Shown here: positions 5,723-9,863 of the stretch, one piece after another | Position numbering within the stretch: position 1 is the first letter of the stretch | How the letters are laid out: each line of letters starts with the position of its first letter | From: CAZQYB01 sp964582985 | Lineage (GTDB): Bacteria; Planctomycetota; Phycisphaerae; Sedimentisphaerales; Anaerobacaceae | Reading direction: 5' to 3' | Length of the DNA: 9,863 nt | Assembly: GCA_964582985.1 (NCBI GenBank) | Contig: CAZOUM010000087.1 | Span: 1 to 9,863 of the forward strand | The notes under the pieces: generated by a model | The model's input: only the letters and a program-made list of their open reading frames with translations | Told to the model about the DNA's origin: nothing | Database searches by the model: none | Translations under genes and position numbers: made by a program

Positions 5723-7660
5723 TCAGGTTGTTTTGACCCCGCTTTTGGCTGAATCAACTTCAGCGCTGGAGACTTTGCTCTGACGAGGCAGATATTTGCG
5801 GATTACCTGCAATAGTATCTTTGTGTCGATAGGCTTGGCCAAATAATCTGTGCAACCAGCGGCGATGCATTTTTCATCGTCGCCCTTCATCGCGTAAGCA
5901 GTCATCGCAACTATCGCCGTTTTCAATCCCTTTCTCCGGAGGATTTTCGTGGCCTCATAACCGTCCATATTAGGCATTTGTATATCCATAAGTATTAAGT
6001 TGAATGACTCGCTGAGAGCCTTTCTGACCGCCTCCCTTCCGTCCTCGGCTATTACTGCCTCCAAGCCCATCCGCTCGAGCAGCAGCTTAACGAGCATCCA
6101 GCTGCTTTTATTATCTTCTGCAACTAAAACTCGGCCGGAGAACCGCGCCTCGACTGGAATATCCGCAGAATCCCGCTCGTGCTTAAGCTCGCTTGCAGTT
6201 TCGTATTTGTTAAACAATGCTTGCGGTCCCACATCCACACCTGCCGGAATTGTGAGCGAAAAAACTGAGCCTTTGCCCACTTCGCTGGTCACCGTAAGCT
6301 GTCCACCGAGAAGATTTGCCAACTTTTTCGTGATAGGTAATCCCAGGCCCGTTCCGCTGTATCTGCAAGTGGTGCCGGCATCTGCCTGTGTAAATTCCTC
6401 AAATATCAAATTCTCCTTGTCGGGGGGAATGCCAATTCCAGTGTCCTCGATGTCAAAACAGATGAAAGGTGCGTCTTTTTTGTTCTGCACGGAAACATTT
6501 ACATAAACGTGCCCTTCTTCAGTGAATTTAATGGCATTGCATATAAGATTAACCAGGCACTGCCGGAGGCGAAGAGGGTCGGTCCATACCCGGGCAGGCA
6601 GTTCGTCACACTGCAGGATTTCAAAAGTCAGTCCTTTTTCTTTTGCCGCCGGTCGCATTAATGATTCGACGACAGCGAGCACGTGCTGCAGTGAGCAGTC
6701 AGTAATCTCAATATCGAGTTTGCCGGCCTCTATCCTGGAAAGGTCCAGAATATCGTTCATGAGCTGCAGGAGGTGCCTGGCACTTTCTCGAATTATCTTG
6801 ACATGATGCAACTGTTCATCGGTCAGGCTCTCTTCTGAGAGCACCTCACTGAAACCTATAATGGCATTCATCGACGTGCGGATTTCGTGGCTCATACCGG
6901 CAAGAAACTGGCTCTCGGCTAAATCCGCCAGGGTTACTTCCTGAGCCAGCCGATTGGCCCTTTCGACCGAGGCCTCAAGCCGGTTGTTGAGTCGTTCAAG
7001 TTCGCGCTCGGCCTGCCTGCGTCTCGTGATGTCTCTATGCATTCGCAGCGCGGCAAACCAGGCAAATATTGCCAGCGATATAATAAAAGCGACAAATATA
7101 AAGGCCGCTAAGAGCACCCTGTGATAGCTAACAGTCCTGTGTTCAACAAATTCTTCGAGAGCAGCGGCAGTTTGAGCCATACTTTCGCTGTAAAGGCGCT
7201 TTTGCTCTTGATACTCTGGGCTGCAAAGCACCTTCTCGGCGGCTTGGAGGTCTCCGCGGCGCACTAAGTCAAAGGCCTTGTTCCTCATTGCGACAAGTTT
7301 GATATTGGCTGCGTCGGTTTGGGCCAGGCTTTCGCTCACAAAGCACTCGGGCGCCAAGGTCAAGGCCTCCCTGATTGCAAGGTCCATCTGCGGCTCAAAC
7401 CTTCGGTAGCGGCTTTCCCACTGCAGGTTGCCGGTGGCGGCCGCCATGCGCGCGGACATAGTGAGGGCTTCGTCAAAATGCATGATGACGCCTTTTAGCT
7501 CGATGATCCTGTGGTGCTGCCTTTCAACAGACTTGAAGTCCGTGTATAAATTCCAGGCGAGATAACTTAGCACAGCAAGTATCGCCGCTGTAAGTACCAG
7601 CGGTAGTACAATTTTTCCTGGGGTTGGAAGGCCATTTGTGCCATTACTGCAACTTGCCAT
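5723..7660 (-). CDS. Membrane-bound hybrid sensor histidine kinase
   Basis: This is a two-component sensor that should autophosphorylate on His and pass phosphate to its own receiver. From the chosen ATG it has 645 residues. Transmembrane helix 1 (about 17-39) and helix 2 (about 182-206) flank a mostly helical extracytoplasmic domain of about 140 residues. A linker coiled coil (about 210-245) leads to HisKA with His258 in MSHEIRTSMNAI. The HATPase domain shows the N box (NLICNAIKF, 371-379), G1 (DTGIGI, 406-411), F box (FEEF) and G2 (GTGLGL, 436-441). The receiver (about 509-625) has Glu515/Asp516, phospho-acceptor Asp559 in LMDIQMP, Thr587 and Lys609. There is no HPt domain, so a separate one is presumably needed for onward relay. 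The ATG at 7660 is preceded by AAAGGA with 7-nt spacing; an ATG at 7702 and a TTG at 7774 are alternative in-frame starts (645 versus 659 or 683 residues). The residue after the usual HEIRT motif is Ser263 instead of Pro. The signal is unknown. Confidence 0.93.
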   Translation of the reverse strand: MASCSNGTNGLPTPGKIVLPLVLTAAILAVLSYLAWNLYTDFKSVERQHHRIIELKGVIMHFDEALTMSARMAAATGNLQWESRYRRFEPQMDLAIREALTLAPECFVSESLAQTDAANIKLVAMRNKAFDLVRRGDLQAAEKVLCSPEYQEQKRLYSESMAQTAAALEEFVEHRTVSYHRVLLAAFIFVAFIISLAIFAWFAALRMHRDITRRRQAERELERLNNRLEASVERANRLAQEVTLADLAESQFLAGMSHEIRTSMNAIIGFSEVLSEESLTDEQLHHVKIIRESARHLLQLMNDILDLSRIEAGKLDIEITDCSLQHVLAVVESLMRPAAKEKGLTFEILQCDELPARVWTDPLRLRQCLVNLICNAIKFTEEGHVYVNVSVQNKKDAPFICFDIEDTGIGIPPDKENLIFEEFTQADAGTTCRYSGTGLGLPITKKLANLLGGQLTVTSEVGKGSVFSLTIPAGVDVGPQALFNKYETASELKHERDSADIPVEARFSGRVLVAEDNKSSWMLVKLLLERMGLEAVIAEDGREAVRKALSESFNLILMDIQMPNMDGYEATKILRRKGLKTAIVAMTAYAMKGDDEKCIAAGCTDYLAKPIDTKILLQVIRKYLPRQSKVSSAEVDSAKSGVKTT

Positions 7661-7662
7661 AG

Positions 7663-7673
7663 GCTTGTCCTTT
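7663..7673 (-). promoter_or_regulatory. Ribosome binding site deciding the kinase start
   Basis: On the minus strand AAAGGA stands seven bases before the ATG at 7660. The upstream alternatives are weaker: the ATG at 7702 has GGAG only three bases away, and the frame's outermost start at 7774 is a TTG without a clear Shine-Dalgarno sequence. Confidence 0.6.
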
Positions 7674-7880
7674 CGTTTGCTCCCTGCGGTTGTTCGTTTC
7701 ATAGTCTCCAAATTTGGCCTTATCTCCACGTGCCACGCCTGTAAATTCACTCTTTGCCGAACATCTGGCAACAAACCAAGATTGAACTGTGCCCGTCCAG
7801 AACCAAGAAACCCCAGCTTTACGGTATTAAGAGCTATAATTAAAAGATTTATAACAAAGTACTATTCCGCGTTTTGCTGT

Positions 7881-7899
7881 ATGTCACTTTTTATGACAT
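7881..7899. promoter_or_regulatory. Possible operator palindrome upstream of the kinase gene
   Basis: ATGTCA (7881-7886) and TGACAT (7894-7899) form a 6-bp inverted repeat around a 7-bp A/T-rich spacer, about 220 bp upstream of the kinase start. This is a typical size for a dimeric regulator site. On the minus strand it would fall between a weak TTTACA and a weak ATACAG box 17 bp apart, so it might overlap a promoter. The boxes are poor, and a palindrome of this length can occur by chance in AT-rich DNA. Confidence 0.25.
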
Positions 7900-7929
7900 T
7901 GTAAACTTGCAAAAACAGCTTTTCCTTAT

Positions 7930-7973
7930 TCGTCAGTTTTTAATTACGGGTTAATTTCGGAAAATACCGGATT
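7930..7973. repeat. Imperfect direct repeat of about 44 bp, copy 1
   Basis: The last 24 bp (7950-7973, beginning GTTAATTTCGG) match 8757-8780 at 21 of 24 positions. The match extends leftwards with one indel to a shared TCGTCA at 7930 and 8738. The two copies enclose about 765 bp containing the structured segment and the weak small ORF. Confidence 0.6.
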
Positions 7974-8182
7974 AGCTGCAAAGCAGATTTCGAGAAGACT
8001 TCAGCGCGAAATGCAAAAAGGAGAGAATGTCAAAGATGTGCAGAAGGTACAAGATTGATGGAGATGAACTGGAGATTAATGACCGGAGAAAACCTCAAGG
8101 ATGACAGCTAACCAATTATGTGGAATGATTCCTACAGCAAGAGCTTGTCCGTCTTAATCGGCTGCGTTGCGGGCCTGCGACC

Positions 8183-8220
8183 TGGCGGTCTGACCAGCGG
8201 TCCTGGAACCTGAACCGCCA
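8183..8220. repeat. Nested inverted repeat (hairpin 1)
   Basis: TGGCGGT (8183-8189) pairs with ACCGCCA (8214-8220) as a perfect 7-bp stem. Inside it, CCAG (8194-8197) pairs with CTGG (8203-8206). AACCGCC at 8213-8219 could instead pair with GGCGGTT at 8311-8317, so two alternative folds are possible. No T-run follows, which argues against an intrinsic terminator. Confidence 0.5.
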
Positions 8221-8247
8221 TCAGTCTACGGCGTTTGTGATTGACTT

Positions 8248-8277
8248 TGAGACGCTCAGGCCGTGTCATTCGTCTCA
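8248..8277. repeat. Inverted repeat (hairpin 2)
   Basis: TGAGACG (8248-8254) and CGTCTCA (8271-8277) form a perfect 7-bp stem with a 16-nt loop, extendable by a G-T wobble and one more pair. It lies 27 bp from hairpin 1. No T-run follows on either strand. Confidence 0.5.
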
Positions 8278-8337
8278 GATGCGCCAGCAAGCACGCTATC
8301 AGCGGTCTGCGGCGGTTATGATTAAGCCCCCAAGGAT

Positions 8338-8589
8338 TTAAGTTTTCGCTGTCTGCATTCTGCTATCGGCATTTAATTTTTCCTGCTTGGTTGCGCCGGC
8401 AGGGCAGACAGAACCACCGCTGCTCAATATGCTTTTGATGTTCTTTGGGTTCTTTGGCCACAACAACTTGACAGATTTGCCGACATAGCCCATACGAACG
8501 CTAAAATCATCATCCGCAGAGGTACCGGGCTGGGGAGCCTTCCTGGTATCCCTGCTCGCTGCGTCAGACGTTTTGTTCGCAATTTTCAC
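8338..8589 (-). CDS. Weakly supported small hypothetical protein
   Basis: I do not recognise this frame of 83 codons. It is Lys/Ser-rich with no transmembrane segment and no known domain; the middle contains LLWPKNPKNIKSILSS. A Shine-Dalgarno-like AAAGGA (8598-8603 on the minus strand) is eight bases from the GTG at 8589 and only two from an alternative GTG at 8595, so I chose the inner start. The last dozen codons (KLNADSRMQTAKT) are translated from a short heptamer-repeat block (8345-8372), so the natural end may have been replaced by repeat DNA. It may be a real small gene, a decayed fragment or a chance frame. No neighbour suggests a role. Confidence 0.3.
   Translation of the reverse strand: MKIANKTSDAASRDTRKAPQPGTSADDDFSVRMGYVGKSVKLLWPKNPKNIKSILSSGGSVCPAGATKQEKLNADSRMQTAKT
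8345..8372. repeat. Short heptamer-repeat block
   Basis: TCTGCAT (8352-8358), TCTGCTA (8359-8365) and TCGGCAT (8366-8372) stand in one 7-bp register, with TTCGCTG (8345-8351) before them. The period and style match the arrays at the left end of the window, 8 kb away. Confidence 0.5.
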
Positions 8590-8737
8590 TTTCACAATCC
8601 TTTAATTTAAGAACTCTTATCCGTATCTTCACTTTGGCCGGTCGTATGCGCAAAACTATCAAAGTCTGTACCCTAACACTCTGTCGATGTCCAGCGACCC
8701 AGGCCACACAACAATTCAAAGCGTCTCAATAACTTCA
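8590..8737. other. Intergenic stretch with nothing recognised
   Basis: Apart from the possible ribosome binding site of the small minus-strand frame at its left edge, I see no supported coding frame, hairpin or array here. Confidence 0.5.
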
Positions 8738-8780
8738 TCGTCAATTTTCTGTATGAGTTAAGTTCGGAAAGTACCAGATT
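8738..8780. repeat. Imperfect direct repeat of about 44 bp, copy 2
   Basis: This is the partner of 7930-7973. Three substitutions occur in the 24-bp core (8757-8780, beginning GTTAAGTTCGG), and there is one indel in the left part. Both copies are in the same orientation. Confidence 0.6.
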
Positions 8781-8822
8781 TTGTCTTATTGATGTTTGAA
8801 TAAGTAATGGAACAGACAAACT

Positions 8823-8883
8823 GTCACTCCTGCGCAAGCAGGAGTCCAGAAAACGCCGGTAAAATGGCTGGATTCCCGCTTTC
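8823..8883. repeat. REP/MITE-like intergenic palindromic element, right end lost
   Basis: ACTCCTGC (8826-8833), loop GCAA and GCAGGAGT (8838-8845) form a perfect 8-bp hairpin with a GNRA-type loop. CCAG (8846-8849) and CTGG (8868-8871) would pair the two halves of the element. The right half begins TGGATTCCCGCTTTC, as in the widespread bacterial repeats whose right arm normally continues CGCGGGAATGAC to close a second hairpin. Here that second arm is missing, and the sequence changes at about 8884 to what looks like an insertion-sequence end. Confidence 0.6.
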
Positions 8884-9863
8884 CAGGCTGTGTCGCAATT
8901 ACATTACAGATCTGCTATTTTCTTAGCTACTACAGCAAAACTATAAGATTTTTTTGTTGATGGCCAACATCGAGCACTTTTGCACGAATTTTTGCAAAAA
9001 CATCGGCCTTCTCTTTCTGATATTGTAATTCCTATACTATTTTTTAACTCGTGAGCTTAGCGATTAAACCGGAAACGCCCATAATGCTTATCATTCTCGC
9101 AATATTAAAGCAACTGGCTAACACAGAAGCCTCAGCTTTGACGCTATCCAACCCTCGCAAAAGAAAACTGTCAACTTTTAAGTTGCGTTTTATATGACCA
9201 AACGGAAGTTCGACCTTTTGCTTGCGAAGTGCATATGTTTTTTGAGACTCAGGTTCTTCATACTGAGCTTCCAGCTTTTGCTTCAGTTCGGCTTTAAGTA
9301 ACCGCGTTATCCCTCTGCCTCTGGGCTGTTTGGTACATTTGCCAAAATAGCAACATCGTCTACAAGCAGGACCGCCTCTATATACTTTCGCTCTTTTGAC
9401 AGTGTTGGTATAGCTGTATTTCAGGACATGTCCTTGAGGACAAGTATAACAGTCGTCAACAGGATCATATTTGAAATGCGATTTATCAAAAGGGTCTTCT
9501 TTTTTTTCTTTAAGTGCCTGTTTCTGTGAAGGAACAACAACTTTAATACCTTGCTCATCAATCTTTTCGAGTTCGTCAACACTGGAATAACCTGCATCGG
9601 CACAGGCGGCTTGACACTTCTTTCCCAACGTCTCATTGGCTCGTTCGACCTGTTCGGCAAACTGATGAATATCATTATTCTCGCTGACTACATCACTATT
9701 GACAATTAGACCACGTTTCTCATCAACTACCGATTGTACGTTATAAGCCGAGTGGGAGCCCTGTACACTATGCATTAGTTTGCAGTCAGGATCCGTGGTA
9801 TTAGTCGATTTCTTATCTTCGACTTTAAGTTCGTTGAGAATATTTTTAACTTTGGATTTAAGT
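8884..9863 (-). mobile_element. IS1182-family insertion sequence (one end and most of its transposase)
   Basis: The transposase at 9044-9863 defines the element. Its downstream end is placed near 8884-8900, where GGCTGTGTCGCAATT resembles the GGGCTGTGTC-like ends I associate with IS1182-group elements, and where the neighbouring palindromic repeat is cut off. About 150 bp lie between the transposase stop and this end. The other end is beyond the window, so inverted repeats and any target duplication cannot be confirmed. Confidence 0.55.
9044..9863 (-). CDS. IS1182-family DDE transposase, partial (N-terminus outside window)
   Basis: This enzyme cuts and joins DNA to move its insertion sequence. 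The frame is open to the window edge, giving about 272 C-terminal residues; the internal ATG at 9775 is not the true start, because good family sequence (TNTTDPDCKLM) continues upstream of it. Visible family features are the TDPD...LM segment before the core, AYNVQSVVD, ADAGYSS carrying the second catalytic Asp, and a Cys-rich insert (YTCPQGHVLKY, CRRCCYFGKC). The sequence VELPFGHIKRNL carries the probable catalytic Glu and is followed by a hydrophobic C-terminal helix. The first catalytic Asp must lie upstream of the window. No internal stop or frameshift is seen, so the gene may be functional. Base composition is more AT-rich than in the kinase gene, as expected for a mobile gene. Confidence 0.9.
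   Translation of the reverse strand, partial: LKSKVKNILNELKVEDKKSTNTTDPDCKLMHSVQGSHSAYNVQSVVDEKRGLIVNSDVVSENNDIHQFAEQVERANETLGKKCQAACADAGYSSVDELEKIDEQGIKVVVPSQKQALKEKKEDPFDKSHFKYDPVDDCYTCPQGHVLKYSYTNTVKRAKVYRGGPACRRCCYFGKCTKQPRGRGITRLLKAELKQKLEAQYEEPESQKTYALRKQKVELPFGHIKRNLKVDSFLLRGLDSVKAEASVLASCFNIARMISIMGVSGLIAKLTS

Noticed and set aside
5723..7660. Phage or defence-related function for the kinase
   Set aside because: All domains are those of an ordinary hybrid histidine kinase, and nothing nearby indicates a defence island.
7897..8104. Protein-like open frame ending GENVKDVQKVQD (7897-8058) and an overlapping 25-codon frame at 8027-8104 preceded by AAGGAG
   Set aside because: The first has no initiator before an internal ATG at 8011; the second has spacing of only three bases and a trivial length. 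Either could be a remnant, but neither can be supported as a gene.

Overview
The window looks like a fragment of a Phycisphaerae/Sedimentisphaerales-type planctomycete genome, probably from a metagenome. The main reason is the giant secreted protein: a classical signal peptide, repeated planctomycete-style fibronectin-III-like modules sharing a TYYWRVDEVND motif, two LamG domains and dockerin-like helices. Short-period repeat arrays between genes and scattered transposase pieces fit the same picture. The assignment is an inference from family knowledge; no rRNA or other marker gene is present.

Layout. Positions 1-470 are intergenic DNA built largely of degenerate 7-bp repeats in at least four blocks, with a 14-bp word duplicated exactly 120 bp apart. 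Positions 465-1009 hold no convincing intact gene, only a 30-codon piece resembling the N-terminus of an IS66-type transposase (753-845). A good sigma70-like promoter (1010-1038) is followed by a leader of about 290 nt and a strong ribosome binding site. The leader precedes a 1346-residue secreted multidomain protein (1335-5375), which ends at a textbook intrinsic terminator (5404-5436). A convergent gene on the minus strand (5723-7660) encodes a membrane-bound hybrid histidine kinase (sensor domain, HisKA, HATPase, receiver).

Positions 7661-9043 are a 1.4-kb accessory region. It has a short palindrome upstream of the kinase, a pair of imperfect direct repeats of about 44 bp some 800 bp apart, inverted repeats that could fold as RNA, one weak small ORF, and a REP/MITE-like repeat. 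The repeat appears to be interrupted by the end of an IS1182-family insertion sequence, whose transposase (minus strand, 9044 to the window edge) lacks its N-terminus because it runs off the window.

How the genes may relate. The secreted protein is probably a surface or extracellular glycan-binding or adhesion protein. The kinase probably senses an extracytoplasmic signal and passes phosphate to its own receiver. The two are transcribed towards each other and no functional link can be shown from sequence. I found no complete new defence, CRISPR or biosynthetic system. The features most worth a second look are the heptamer arrays, the paired direct repeats with the structured intergenic DNA between them, the kinase H-box substitution and the split dockerin-like C-terminus.
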